64,000 bases of DNA from Marchantia polymorpha subsp. ruderalis (Eukaryota > Streptophyta > Marchantiopsida > Marchantiales > Marchantiaceae): positions 2,234,501 through 2,298,500 of the forward strand of contig AP031353.1 of the NCBI GenBank assembly GCA_037833965.1, written 5' to 3'. Position numbers and translations under genes: made by a program. The notes under the pieces were generated by a model. That model saw only the letters and a program-made list of their open reading frames with translations. It was not told where the DNA came from and made no database searches. Below, one piece after another: positions 38,180 to 51,200 of this stretch. Positions within the stretch are counted from its first letter, which is position 1. Each line of letters opens with the position of its first letter.

Positions 38180-41100
38180 TTCCACAGGCCAGCTGCGACT
38201 GCTCCTTGTGGATGTCAGAAAACTTGTCATTGATCTTGCAGCCACAGAAGTAGAAAGTATTTTTCTTTGTTCAGCCATTTGAGTCTCACAGTCCATATCA
38301 ACTAGTTTACTTTCTTGATCAATCCCAAAATTTGATGTCGTGAGAGCAAGCAAAATCTCATACAAATCTAGTCCGTACCTCTTTTATGTACAAAATAACC
38401 TCTTTACCTCTGAATAAGTAAACAATGTGAGGAATGAGCCTTCTTGTGAATGCACAAGGTTCACCATTGCCATGAATGACTTATCATTAGAGATTATTGT
38501 CTGGTACTATCTTTTCACATGAAAATTAATCTCTCTATTCTGAGATGTGAATATATTCACATCTCATCAAATGCTCGTACCACTCTTGACTCCTCTTCTC
38601 TCAGTGTTGGTTGCTTCAGCAAAATAAAACACAATGGCAACACGTAGAGGTTCAATATTTTCAGTTGATAAATGACAACAAGGTTACAAGTTGCTGACAC
38701 ACAGATAACATAAAATTTGCTATCACCACATACATTCAGTTTGAATTTTCTTAAATTATATTCCATTAAGGTAAAAGTAGACTTTGTTATTCTTAGTATT
38801 ATCATATGCAACAAACTTGACTAGTGGTAGCACAGATAAATATTATCAATCTTCAAAAACATCAAGTTGAAATATCGTAATCATTAGAGAAGCCTAAACA
38901 ACGATATATCAATCATACAAAAAAAATTCGAAAAAATAACTATACTTAAAAACATTCAAAAAACCAACAAAAAAAAAGTTCGTTTCAATCCATCTTGGAC
39001 CTTATTTCAAAATTTACCTTCTACAATAATATTTCTATTCAAAAAATTATTGTTTGTAAATTCTAAAGATTTTTAAATTCTTAGACACTTACTTTAGGTC
39101 CGATTTTTCACCTTTTGCGCAATAAATTACACATTTAATGATTACATCATTTTCAAATAAAAGAATCATTATATGATAAGTTAGAACATACAGCTCAAGA
39201 GTTCTATTCAAATTATTGAAACATCGATATTCAAATTTTAGCATTGATCATGAAGATTTTGTTTTATTCATAGTAATTATAAGCTTAAAATAACTTCTTA
39301 ATTTTTTATTTTACAGATTCAAACATTAATAAATTAATATTAAAATTTCATATGATAAATTCTAAATTATAAAATTTTTATTTGATCATACTAGCTTTGA
39401 ATTCAATTTACCTAAAAAATCATTTACACTTCACTTAAAAATGAAATAAAATATATATATATATATATAGAAATTATATATATCTAAAAAATCATACAAA
39501 TTATTTGGATCATAGTTGTCAAAATGAATTTACATTTTAGCCAAATTCAGTTTTCTTTGTTTAAAAGTATATGATTCCACACTAGCTGATATGCACCACA
39601 AACAAACTGCTAAAACCTTAACTTCAATATGCATACCTAAATTGAACTTTGTATTCTGAATCATATTGTTTCCAAAATTAATATTGTCACCCATTGCAAT
39701 TTCTTTCGAATCGAACTTAAAACCTCTGTTAACTCTAAATTTGTGTTTATCATTTATTTTTTGAATAAAATTTCAACTATAACCCTTAATCTGTGGAAAT
39801 AAAAGGAAAAATGCCACATGCGAGGATTATTGAAGTATATAAATAAATATATTTCTCATCTTTAGAAGCATGGAATCTGATCTTGTGCTATATTTTCACT
39901 CATTGCATATTTGAAATTTCAAAGGGAAGCAAGTAAAAGTACCAAAGTGTTACATCAAGCCACATTATTATGGAACCAAAGCGGGACAAACGTCAATCGC
40001 ATTACAAAAAATACTTGTCATGTTTCAGGCAATATTTTCAAATTATGTAGGTAAAAAATATAAAGAAATACAGCATATGAATAATCAAGTGGTTGATGTT
40101 TTATGTTCATGACTAGATGATGGTCTACGTGTAGAAATTGAAACACGTTGACTATCGTAAGCTATACAAGTCTAGAAAAAATCTCAATGCTGGAGTGCAT
40201 ACATGACATCGGATATAATTATGTGATGTCATATGCATGCTTATTCTGTTATGAGTTATGGTCTAACTAGCTTGTAAGCTCTATGAAAGTAGCATTCTAA
40301 ACCTATTTCATCACAAGAGAAAAGAGAGATCAACCCTTTTTCTATCAAGTGTTGGAAAAGTGTACTAATAGCTGAAAGAGACCGATCATGAATTCACGTG
40401 CAGTAAAGCTTGCATAGTACAAGAGGAGTGCAGAGATATGGAGACATGTCTTGGACTGTTTTCTGACGACTTAAACAGCTATGCACAGTCTATTCGGGCG
40501 AGGAACTAACAGTTTATTAACCAGAAACGAAGGATGCCTTTCCTCGTTCGATATTGGACTCTTATTATCTCAGCCTCAATGACATCCAGCTAAAATTATC
40601 TTAAGTTTCCCTAATTGGACTATACTAGTGAACGTGGTGGCTACTTTAGTAACCTCACAGAAGAAAGTGACCCACCACATCCAACTCCTATACAGTAGAT
40701 AGTGTTGAAGTCACAACAAAAAATTTCGAGGCATGCCCGTGCCCCTTCCAAGATCAAAAAGCATGCCCGTATTTCAATATGTACATCTAGTATACAGTCC
40801 CGAACAGGTTTTATTTCTTGACTTATTCCACCGTCTATAACTCTAGAATATATGTATAATTTTTTTCATATATACGGGCATGCCTCCTATAATAATGTAA
40901 ATGAGGCATGCCCCCTGCGCTCGCCCGGGGCATGCCTTAGAGGTTACAGCAAGTTCATGAATTAAAATTATCAATTGATATTGAGTCAATATTAATTAAT
41001 ATATTGGTCATGAATTGAGTACAATACTAATTACCACTCAAAGAGAGTGGCCACCTGTCTTCTTACTTTACGTGCCTGTCTTCTAGTGCTCCAAGAGTGC

Positions 41101-44100
41101 AAGAAATACCGACACAGTATACAGTGCTTGGTACGTCTCACATTCAGGGGAGCAACGAGAGATCGATCAATAGATGATGTGATCAAGTTGTACATCTGTA
41201 GCGAGTTGACTGTGGTTGGGTGATCGGCGTCTACAGAGCTTAACGTCCCCTGATGACATGATTGCTTTCACTGTGTGTGTTGCGGCTGTGGCGAGATGGT
41301 AAAGAGACGTCCTTGAACTTCGATCTTCGAAAATCACCGAGCATGCGCCTGCTGGATGCATGACAGCTTAGCTTCTGAGACAGTCGAAACAACTGCGCAT
41401 CATCGTCTGGGCAGGGTTGGAAGTTTCTTCAGAACAGCCCACTTTCCGACCAGTAGGCTCTGACCAGCCACTTCTTGAGCTCAGATAGAGGGTGACATGT
41501 CGTGCCCATAGATTGCGTCGATTCCCGGCCACAAGCTTCTTCTTACTGCTTTGCTGCAGTGACTGAGACTGACTATGGGACTTTTACTCCTCGTCTAGTC
41601 TATCACGTACTGTACCTCTTTGTCCTTGGAGCAAGTGACAAAAAAACAAGTTTCAATGAGCCCTCCATTACCAAATATAGTTTCGTGCATCTCAGCGAAC
41701 TACTGTCAGATGAATAGAATATGTTTAGCGAGCGCAGATGCTCGATCGAACGATCATAAACTATTTTCGACACAGGTTCAGTCGTTCATGAAATTCGAAG
41801 GGTTCGAATTATTGAACCATTGGACTCGAGGCGATTGAGACTACGAGTTTAGGGACAAAAACTATGGAGTTCGATAGAAACCGTGGACGCGGAGTTTCAC
41901 ATCAGTTAGCTTGTCATCATTACGTTACTCGTGCACTGCACACTATGGCAGTAGCTCTAAGCCTAGGCTCTGAGGACTGGAAGGACCTATAGAACATCAA
42001 TCTCGGAGAGTGGGCATGAATGGAAGCACAGGTGTCGGTAGCCCCTTTCACAGCAGCAGTCAGTGCTGTGAGATTGAATGTCACATGTTCGGCAGGGCGG
42101 TGGGGCGTGGGATCGCATGTGCCTAGCTCGACCTTTATGACAAAGGCCAGCCAGAGTCTTACACCTTACAGCGTCTACGATCATACGACGTACCCGACTC
42201 ACCCTACTCATTCTTCAGGAAGGAGCGACGCAGAAATCGCAGAGATGAGATGCTCTCGTTGCGTCAATCGACATCGACCTCCCTCGAGGTCTTTGTGCTC
42301 TAGGCCCTGCCTGCCACAGCCCAAGCCCAAGGACTGTACGTGAGCTTCCCCGTATACTCCTGCGCCATCTTCCCTCCGTGTATGCAGACGTATTCAGCGA
42401 CTTTGGCCTTCCACTAGAACACTGACATCTCTTCTCAACCGTGTGCCGTAAAGTCTGAGCCCTCTGCTGAAATGTCCTCTCCATCGTCACCATGACGATT
42501 ACGTGAGTGAGACCATACGACTGAAGCTCTCGACATCGAGACTCGTTCTCGATCCTGATAAATTCCAAGCTCTTTGTTTGTTTTAGACCCGTGGAAACCT
42601 GGGACATATCTTGCTTGTGCAAAATCGGGGCTATGGTGAGAATTGGCAGACGATTTTTCCTCAGTATCTATACTCTTGATATACATGAGCTTCAACTCTT
42701 GCTCATACCATCACACTTGAGTATGATGCTTAATGTTGCGTTCCAGGTTATCTGTGTTATATTAGTTTGCATACGATATGTAAACTGTGGTCACGTTAGA
42801 CGGATTTTTCAATGTTTAATCTTGTGGACTTGATAATCAATTGGTGCAAGTGTATTACGTGGAATCATGTAGTCAGGACTACTCATCTCTAGTTTCGAAA
42901 TTATGTTTGAAATGATACTTTTGAATGGATGAATTTATTAAAGTGTATATATACATATACACATAACTTTGTCTATAATGCTCTAATATCTCTTGTTGAT
43001 ATATTTCACTTCTTCGGAAGTGTTCTCTCTTTTCACACACATTCATATCACCTGAACAACACTTCCTTATCATATCATGTACATCTTTGTTTCCATCATT
43101 GGATATTTGTGACATGCGATTTGGCATTAAGAAAAGTATAAATTTTCAGTAAATTTTTTGATTAGTTCATCAATACATGCATTTTTGTTTCATCGTTAAG
43201 GTTTTGTTTGCATCTATTTCAATCTTTGCAATATGTGTGATGGTTGTACAAACTTGATAAATATACATTTCATAATTTATTATGACATTTGAGAGGTATT
43301 ACATGTCAACGCTATAACATCAGCTTCCATCATATTTCTCCTTTCCATTTACCAGGCTGGAGGTCTAAGATATATTTTTATATAGCAACAAATCATCGTG
43401 TTCTACGTTAATTTGTAATGGATCCATCCATTCCTTACAATAGTATTTACTGTACGTCCTTGCTGACTATGGTATTGTTTTAGATACATTTGACTTGTTG
43501 ACTTATCGCATAATATAATTAGAAATGTGTGTTTGCTATACCGCAAGAGTGTATATAACTGATATGTAGATAACGTTGATAGGACTTATGACACACTAAG
43601 GTATATACAAACCTAAGCTTGGTTTAAGGGAAACTTTGTATGACTTGGAGTCAGCTAGGTTTAAGAGAGATTTACGCTTGGTTTAGATTGAGTGTTCTAG
43701 AGACTGACGTTATTGGTAGTACACAATATCAAAAAAGTGGTCACTCGCCTTTTATATTAATGGCGGTTTTCATCTATAGAGATAGTCAATTAATTTCACT
43801 ACTTCTTTCATTAACGTTCTACTTATGTTAAAATATGTATATGCTTTATATACTGTAGTGGAAGTGTATAATATTGAATTTTGATATATCTATCACATCC
43901 ATCATCTAAAATAGAGTTTGGTTGTGGACATATTCATTTTGGACAAAAATGTTTAGATAATTCTCATGTCATATTATATAGTTAATCTACACGATAATAT
44001 ATTTTTGATTTTCATCAAAGAATACTATCCCTGATAGTAGTTACTGACCGAGAAGGGCATGGAGCCCTGAGTAGACCGAGCTAACCTCAATGGAATCACT

Positions 44101-45274
44101 GTATGTTGTTGGGCATACCAGACCTTTGGGAAAATCACACATTCCGACATGCGGGAGCAGGTCAGCGTAGCGGTAAGAATAGTAATTTTGCCCGAGAGTC
44201 TGTATGGTGGCACTCGACAATCCACTGACTTTCGCCTCACAGAGAAAGAAAAATTCTGTTGCCATGGAAACAATAAATGACAAAAACACGTTGGATCCAG
44301 GATTAGGATTCGATTATAAAGATGGCAAGGCACGATGGAGTGTACCGTTCGGCCGACTGGATTACAAATATGACATTGGGACAATCAAAACGCATTTCAG
44401 CTCACACGCAAGGGACACTACTGACGCCTCGGAGGCTGTGCTGTGCACGCACGAAGCTCTATTTGGAGCCAAGGCCTGGCTGGAGGAGATGGAGAAATGA
44501 CGCCCGCGAATCTTCGGCGGACTTGGCGTAGCGTACATTCCACAAACTGGTCCCCTCCATCGCCCGCATCTCGCGACCCGAAGATAAGCTCACTGTCGAG
44601 CGAATTTCTAAATTTATTCCTCGACTGGACAATCTTGTGAGAGCTCCAAGCTCTCCTGTCACGGAATCGGTTGGGCACAAGTGCTCGGCTGGCTGAACAG
44701 CGAGCGGCCCAACGTGATTCTCACTACATCTGATCGACAACCACAGAGAACTAGAAACGAGACGACATCCGCCTTGGCGGCTGGCTGACTGCGAAACCGC
44801 TTCGGAATGACAATACTCTCACGACGACGGCTAAGAATTTTGTACAGAACGTGCACACAGTTGCAGAACGCAGATTTCTAATTCTAATCGTTTGCATGAG
44901 AAGAACTTCACAGTCCCAGGACGATGATGCTGTGATAAAACTGGACACAGAATGAATGTGGAGAGCTGTAACTAGAACAAATCTATTCTAGTGCATTTGG
45001 TCGAGACAGAAACGAAAAACAAGGTCGAATCATGAGGCTCAGTTTCGTGCTAGATCAGCAAGTTTCAGCCAGAGATCATACGGTTGTTAAAGGTGAATGC
45101 CGATCAGAGCTCTTCGACCGGGACCTGGTCGTAGATCTTACTCGTTCATCACAGAAGAGGTTTGTCGAGCCCTCCTCCTCGGGACCAGAGATGGAGGAAT
45201 CTAATCGCTGCTCGATTCAAGTGCACATTCAGAGACGGAGGTGAGCTTGGACGTAGAAAGATGCAATTCTGAGC
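38180..45274. other. 7-kb gene-poor spacer
   Basis: From 38.4 to 40.7 kb the DNA is strongly AT-rich, with a TA run at 39450-39470 and no supportable coding sequence. A foldback-like repeat lies at 40728-40938. A more balanced segment (41.1-42.7 kb) carries overlapping short frames on both strands, the longest 135 codons, none recognised. AT-rich DNA returns at 42.8-44.0 kb. At 44,040-45,250 composition rises again, with an unrecognised 98-codon frame starting with ATG at 44204. This last island could include 3' untranslated sequence of the tubby-like gene or a decayed gene. Confidence 0.45.
40728..40938. repeat. Foldback-like cluster of AGGCATGCCC inverted repeats
   Basis: Five copies of an AGGCATGCCC-like core occur within 211 bases in both orientations. 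The copies at 40728-40740 and 40874-40886 form a perfect 13-bp inverted pair (GAGGCATGCCCGT), with another copy at 40761-40770. The copies at 40904-40914 and 40927-40937 form a second perfect 11-bp stem around a 12-base GC-rich loop. The segment stands out from its AT-rich surroundings. I see no transposase and no convincing target-site duplication. A non-autonomous foldback element or MITE is the likeliest reading. Confidence 0.62.
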
Positions 45275-46564
45275 TCAAGGTTCGACGCCCACGGTCGTTG
45301 CGAAACTGCTGAGGGCGATGTTGAAAGCTTGGAATGCGGACAGAGGATACCGATAATCCAGAGCGTACAGGCCTTTGCCTATTTTGCCCAGCTGCATCAC
45401 CACCGAGTCTTCTCTGCGGTCTTCATTGTCTCGTGCTTCATCACTGGATTCGCCATCTTCGCTGCTGCTCACATCCAGCGACCTCGAGGTCCCTTCCGGC
45501 AGCAGGAGCTGAAAGTTGTGCATCGATGGCAGGGTGGCACGGCCCTTGAAATCCAGAGACCAGCATTGTCGTCGGACGTCCCACTCGGGAATTTTGCTGG
45601 TGAACATGGCAACCTTCTCTCCCTTCTTCAGCAGCCCGGGCACTCCACTAAGCTTCAACTTTTTCTGGAGATTGTCCATGGGAGGGGAATCACTCCTCGT
45701 CATAGCTTTCTCCTCGATGATCGACTTGCCGATGTCTTCTCTCAAGCTTTGGTATCCACGCGGAGCATGGGCCGATCGAAAGGAATTGTTCATGTTCGAG
45801 ATGCAGCTCCACCTCCAGAACGTCTTCGCTGCCAGAGGAGAAAAGCAGGCGCTCATGCCGTGCTGGGACATGGGGCAGCCCAGACCTCGGGGCTTGTTTC
45901 TCGGGGCTCTGACCACGCATGTCATCTTCCTCTGGCCCACCCCATCCACCACATCCTCCGTGAATCTAACGAAAGTCACAGGCCTCGCCTTACTGGTGCC
46001 ATCTCTCGAAGACCCAGAATTGTGATAATCCCAGAGCACGAACGCCGTTCCCCAGAAATTTGATCTCAATTTGCCCATGAACCCAAACGACCTGCGAGAG
46101 AAACTCCGTCTGTCTGCGCTGATCATGAACATCATATGGCCGGGCCTCCACCGCTTACAAGCGCCCAACATGAAATTGCACTTACTTTCTCGAAGCTCCT
46201 GTCCGGAACCGCAATCGCTCTGGTACAGAACAAAAGTGCCCCCTTTCCTCCGCATGACACATTGCATAGGTTTATCAGGGGGCCCCGACTCGCGCAGGGC
46301 CGAAGGGAACTGAAGCAGGCCGGTGGAGGAAAATGGGTTGTACGCAATATGCGATTGGATGATGAGACGCCAGCTCCGGCACACTGCTGCCATGGCCACC
46401 ACTCTGCGCATTTCGTCATTGTCAGCTGCAGCTCGCTCCTGCACTTTCTGCAACACCAACACCAGGATCTCCGAGGCGATGTTCGCCCACTGACCCTCCC
46501 ATTCCAGTCGATCTGACAGCACCCGAGTGTAGCCGGCAGTGGCCGGGCCCGTCAGAGACCTCAT
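45275..46564 (-). CDS. TLP: Tubby-like F-box protein, intronless
   Basis: An uninterrupted frame encodes 429 residues. Tubby-like F-box proteins link a phosphoinositide-binding tubby domain to SCF ubiquitin ligases through Skp1. The ATG at 46564 is chosen because an in-frame TGA lies just upstream. An F-box-like segment spans about 26-72 (WANIASEILVLVLQKV... VVAMAAVCRSWRLIIQ). The tubby domain spans about 98-428: PMQCVMRRKGGTFVLYQ, GKLRSNFWGTAFVLWD, a poorly conserved middle, WDVRRQCWSLDFKGRATLP, and the C-terminal signature GKIGKGLYALDYRYPLSAFQ. Two stretches differ from usual plant members: the YELNVLGTRGPRRM-type motif is replaced by RKMTCVVRAPRNKPRG, and the final residues are ATTVGVEP rather than the usual FDTKLACE type. 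An acidic Ser-rich insert (SSSEDGESSDEARDNEDRR) separates the last two conserved blocks. No break is visible. Confidence 0.94.
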   Translation of the reverse strand: MRSLTGPATAGYTRVLSDRLEWEGQWANIASEILVLVLQKVQERAAADNDEMRRVVAMAAVCRSWRLIIQSHIAYNPFSSTGLLQFPSALRESGPPDKPMQCVMRRKGGTFVLYQSDCGSGQELRESKCNFMLGACKRWRPGHMMFMISADRRSFSRRSFGFMGKLRSNFWGTAFVLWDYHNSGSSRDGTSKARPVTFVRFTEDVVDGVGQRKMTCVVRAPRNKPRGLGCPMSQHGMSACFSPLAAKTFWRWSCISNMNNSFRSAHAPRGYQSLREDIGKSIIEEKAMTRSDSPPMDNLQKKLKLSGVPGLLKKGEKVAMFTSKIPEWDVRRQCWSLDFKGRATLPSMHNFQLLLPEGTSRSLDVSSSEDGESSDEARDNEDRREDSVVMQLGKIGKGLYALDYRYPLSAFQAFNIALSSFATTVGVEP

Positions 46565-48230
46565 GGCTGCCACTCACTCGCTGATGTTGGAACCGAACTG
46601 GTCCAGCTCCAGCTCCAGGGGTCAATCAATCGCCCTCGCCTTCAACGCTGCTGCTCGTCACCGATCGCTCCGAAGGTGCTCGTCATGCATGATTGCTCGC
46701 TGCCTCGAGCCCGCCTTCCTCCTCCTCCTCCTCTTTGCATGCGAACCTCGTCATAACACAGAAGAAGACGACGGCTGTATGTACAAAAGCTGCACAATGC
46801 TCTATCTCTCTATCTCTATCTCTCGTTCTCGTCGCGTGTGTCACATCCTCCTAATGCCAATAAACTAACATATCCGGTCACCGCCCACATGTGACGCGGA
46901 TCTGCCACGCACAAGCTGTGGGCGGGCACATTATTCTGGCAGGCAATTGCGGTCTAGCTCCGAGAAGAAGAGCGACCCAGCCTCGCTGCTGCCCTGAGAC
47001 CCACATTACACACTCCTCCGCAAATCTCCTCCTTAACGTCATCAACTCGAAGCCACCACTGAGAGGGAATGAGGACACTGCCCCTTCCCCTGCTCAGCTC
47101 AGCTCAACTCAGCTCAACTCTGCTCTGCTCTGTCTGCTTGGCTTTGCTTCGCTTGCATCGACTCACCGTTTCTTCTGCTGCTGCCTCGCTAGGTCACGCG
47201 TGAACCACTGGCCAGACACACTTAGCGTGTTGCGATCAATCGCCTTCTACTACCGCAGCCTGGCATTCCCTTCTCACCTCCCCTCCTCTCCTCTCACCAC
47301 CCCTTCCCCTTCCCCTTCCCCCACTCGCTGCGCACACTGTTCGTTGCTGCTGCTGCTTCTGCGGCTCATCACCGTCATCATCAGCCAGAGTGAAATTACA
47401 TTCATCATCCTCGTCAATCAATTTTCCTCCTCGGGCCATGATTGCCCAAATCTCTCTGCTCCCCTTCATCTCTTCCTCCCCCTTCTGCTGCTGCTTCTTC
47501 TTCTTCTTCCTCGACGTGCGCTTCCGGAACGGGCTCAGAGTCCACACCCTCGGAGCGCCCGCTGTTTTGTCGCTTGCGGCCGATTACCTGCTCTTCAAGA
47601 CCGGAACCCCGGTTGTCCGCCGCGCAACGACTAGTGCCCCCGTGATCCACCGGCCCCGGCGACTTCCACCCACCGGGAACTCCTCGCTCGGCCCCGTCGC
47701 GCCGGGTTCGGCTCTAGGGGCTTTATGTAAAATCTCCTGGTTTTCGGGACCTCCGACCGGCACCCGACCGGCACCCGAGCGCCACTGATTCCGCGCCGCG
47801 TGGCCGCATCCGTACGCTGTTCTGTTCCGCCTACGCAGCAGCCCTCGGCACCTGACCGGGACCTGAACAGAGCTTCCCGTTGAACGCCGCTCTGTCGCCG
47901 TCCCAGGGACCCTGTGCCACCGGCTACTGCAGGTGCGAGCTCGTTCCGAATCTCCTCCACCTTCCCCTCCCCCCTCGTCTCGTCTCGTCCTGCGTATCGA
48001 GCTCCGTGAGGAAATCATCGACTTTGACTCCAATCATGGAGGCGTTGAAATTGTTCGAACCGCTGATTTGCTCGATCTTTCGAGCTGGACCGAACTCCCT
48101 TCGTTGGGAATTTTGTCACGAAATGTTTGGTGCCCATCGAGTTCTGCTACGGTGGCGATGTTTTTGGGTTGCAAGTGCTGCTAGATGTAGCCGCTGCACC
48201 CGAATTACGTCCATCCGAGATGCCGATGCC
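46565..48230 (-). promoter_or_regulatory. GC-rich, CT-repeat-rich leader/promoter region of the tubby-like gene
   Basis: Upstream of the tubby-like start codon lies 1.6 kb of GC- and CT-rich DNA with simple repeats: TCTCTA units near 46,800, CAGCTCAGCTCAACT units at 47092-47133, CCTTCC runs near 47,305 and CTG/CTT triplets near 47,490. Open frames on both strands are low-complexity shadows. I read it as promoter and long leader, possibly shared with an unrecognised + strand transcript starting near 47,900. Confidence 0.45.
47092..47133. repeat. Imperfect CTCAGCTCAACT tandem repeat
   Basis: Short imperfect tandem units of 5 to 10 bases (CAGCT, CAACT, CTGCT) are arrayed in the leader region of the tubby-like gene. 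It is a simple repeat with no visible function. Confidence 0.7.
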
Positions 48231-51200
48231 TCTGAAATTCGTGAGCCCACAATTCATTTCGGCGATTCAATCCTCCGGAACTCCCTCGTGCTTTATGAAT
48301 CGTTTCACCAGATCGTCGTGTGCGACTGGCATCACGGTACTTGGCCTTCCCATCTTGTTTCATGCGTGTTGCTTAGTAGTTGATTAGATTCTAGACAAGC
48401 CCCATTGGAGTAGGTGAATGATGGCCCAGCATCTAAGATTGAAACCACCCCTCAAGACAAGTGGAATTTGACCCCATTGATCATGCGTTTGATTTTCCAT
48501 TTTCCATTATTTTTAATGCATCATCGTAACCCCCTGTGCTTCTTTCTGTTACTCCTCTTGTTGTTTGGCTTACTTGATCATTGACTTTTGTTTGTATTCT
48601 TGCGTGCCGTTTTGCGTCGACCAATGTGACTATTTGCCATTTTCCCAATTGATGACTTGAATTTCACGAAATTTGCCAGCCACGAATACACATCATTCGC
48701 ATTGTTGGGAACCGTGGAGGTCAAAGGGTGGAACGGAAAATTTAAGTCATCGGAAGAGGAGAAAGGTGACCAATCATGACTTTCAAACATGCTGCACTGG
48801 CTACATTCAATTCCAGGTTTCAAGTGGGCCTGGGGATTGCAAGTTTCCCTCTCGAGTACTTACTCGTTTTGGAAGTGGAATGTCCCATTGAGCATTGAGC
48901 ATTTTGCGCAAAAGATGAGGTCCCATGACCACTTCGCATTTAACAGACACGAAGACCCACAACCCCTTCCTAACCATAACCTTCCCAACATCAATTCCCA
49001 GTTCTGTGAACACATTCTTACGACATGAAGAACAGCCACACCATGTGTCCACATATATATGGATCAGATATTTGGATCCTGAATATCCGCTCGAAGAGAT
49101 TTATAAAACTCAACGAAGTGATGAAAATTCGGTATGGCATTCAAAGGTTCAAAGGGAAATTTGGATGTGGTGACACACTTCTCTGTCTCAATTACAATAC
49201 CTCCGAACAGATGAGGAAAACAACTTCACCATGTTTTTAGACTGCAGTCTGCAGAAGAGAGCTTCCAACAAAAAAGGCAGCAAGGCCCCATCTACCACCA
49301 GGCTAGAATCTGGAGACCATGAAGAGAAAATCCATTTCGTGACAGTAGAAAAACTCGCCAGATTCGCTCTCATGAGCTGAATTTTGAGCTTGAGTTGTAA
49401 ATCCACCACAAATCTGAACACCGGTTAGGAGAGCACCAGTTTGGACCTCGGGCACGTCAAGCAAATGAGGCAGTTGCGCTCTGCAGGTCCGATGTACGTG
49501 GGGGAGGGGACTTTCTGGCCCTGCCTCACGTCACGCTTCTCGGCCTCTGCCGTCCGTCATGATCTGACCGAATCTGCAACGCAAAACCTTCGACATCCTT
49601 CACTTTACTGGACAACAGTTCTCGCCATTTTGTTTACTGCGCCCGCCCCAGAACAGAAGGCTGGAATATATTTGGTCGTCTGGTCTGCTGCCGTGCCTCC
49701 TCCTTTTTCTTCCTTTCCATCGTTCGATCACGAGCAGTAAAGGTGGGAGTGAGGTTTCCCCTTTATACACTTTACGTTCTACCTCGACTCGAGTGATATA
49801 CCATACTTCAAAAGCTTCGATGAGAGACATGGCCATGTACTCGCATTGGTTCCTTCAGGATAAGGGCCACTACTCAAGCCATTTTTAGTTCTACAAGGTT
49901 TCAATGCCACACATCCCCTTGCCTCCTTCAAGATAAGGATCACTAATGAAGCCAATTATATGGATGTGCCTGGTGGGAAAGAGACTGTCCTGTATGAGAC
50001 TGTCCTGTATGAATATTGCCTATAGTATCAAGATGTAATACAACCTCACGTTTATCAGTTTCATTTCGTGTACAAACTGTAGAATATACGGAGCTCATAA
50101 ATCCAATTGCTATGCTGTGAATTTCAATACTTTGTGATCTTTGTATAAAAATATATTGAGTTTTACTTGAATAAACTGGAAGATAGGCTATAGATTTATA
50201 ATACACATCAAGCTCTTGGGCATACTCTCATGAATAAATCTCAAAGCTTAAGTAATAATGGGGGGGTTTTTTTTTCATCACACAGTGTTTGAAGACTTTG
50301 GTGGTTGCGTTTCCATTCGCCACCTATCAAAGATTTGATGGATAGTCAGCCATCTAATAATCAATGAATTGTAAGATTGTAAACATAATGTTGCAATCGT
50401 AACCAATTTGAACCAATTATGTGTATGTTGACAAAAACCCAAGTTGAACGTACTACAATTCATTAATTAACAAATTATTAATCTTCATGTTTCATCGCAA
50501 ACACATCAGAATTGATGAATCATGGGTAACTATCCCTTGAATTGCGAAACTAACATCAAGTGATATGAAAAAATAGAAAAAAAATCATATTCACCCATAA
50601 AGTATAAAAGGTTGGAATTTACCAAACCAGGATGGACATTCAAAGAGAAAGAAAGTCGTGCAAAGGTTATAACACAAAATTTGACTTACAGGAATCGAGA
50701 TGCAGGATAAATATATCATTCTTGACCAGCGTGTGTTTTTTTTTTCAACCATATGAAGTGAAAGAAACTGCCAAAGGTACCTTGATAGGATAAGTTAAGG
50801 ATTCTTCTCTCTCTAGCTTTACTTGTGCGTGCATAGCACAAATTGTACTGCTCCGTCCAATCCATAGTTTATGTTCATAATTGTGGGATGCTTCTTTTGC
50901 TTCGTTTAGCTTTAGAGGGTTTCTCACCGTGACCATTATGAGAAGACAAGGACCGGCAGTTTACGGGCGATTATCTGCCAGTTACTCTCTTCCTCTTGTA
51001 TACGACACGAGCTTCCCTCAAGAGCACAGTACAGTAGTGGAGAGCTCTTCGTACTCTGGACATGGTCTACGGGCCTACCCAGTGGGCTTTGTCCTTCGGA
51101 CGCTGCCAGGAACCGGTTTCCAGAGCGATGAGGAAGAAGCAAAAGGTGGTGTCCTTGTTCTGGAGTGTTGGTCGTGCCGCTGTCCTCCAGATCTTCAGAT

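Noticed and set aside
40240-40400. TGTTATGAG...TGTTGGAA stretch resembling a Copia long terminal repeat
   Set aside because: No second copy, no terminal inverted TG...CA pairing that I could fix, and no adjacent element parts; not supportable from sequence alone.
45329-46063. 244-codon + strand frame opposite the tubby-like gene
   Set aside because: The minus strand carries clear F-box and tubby motifs, so this is an antisense shadow.
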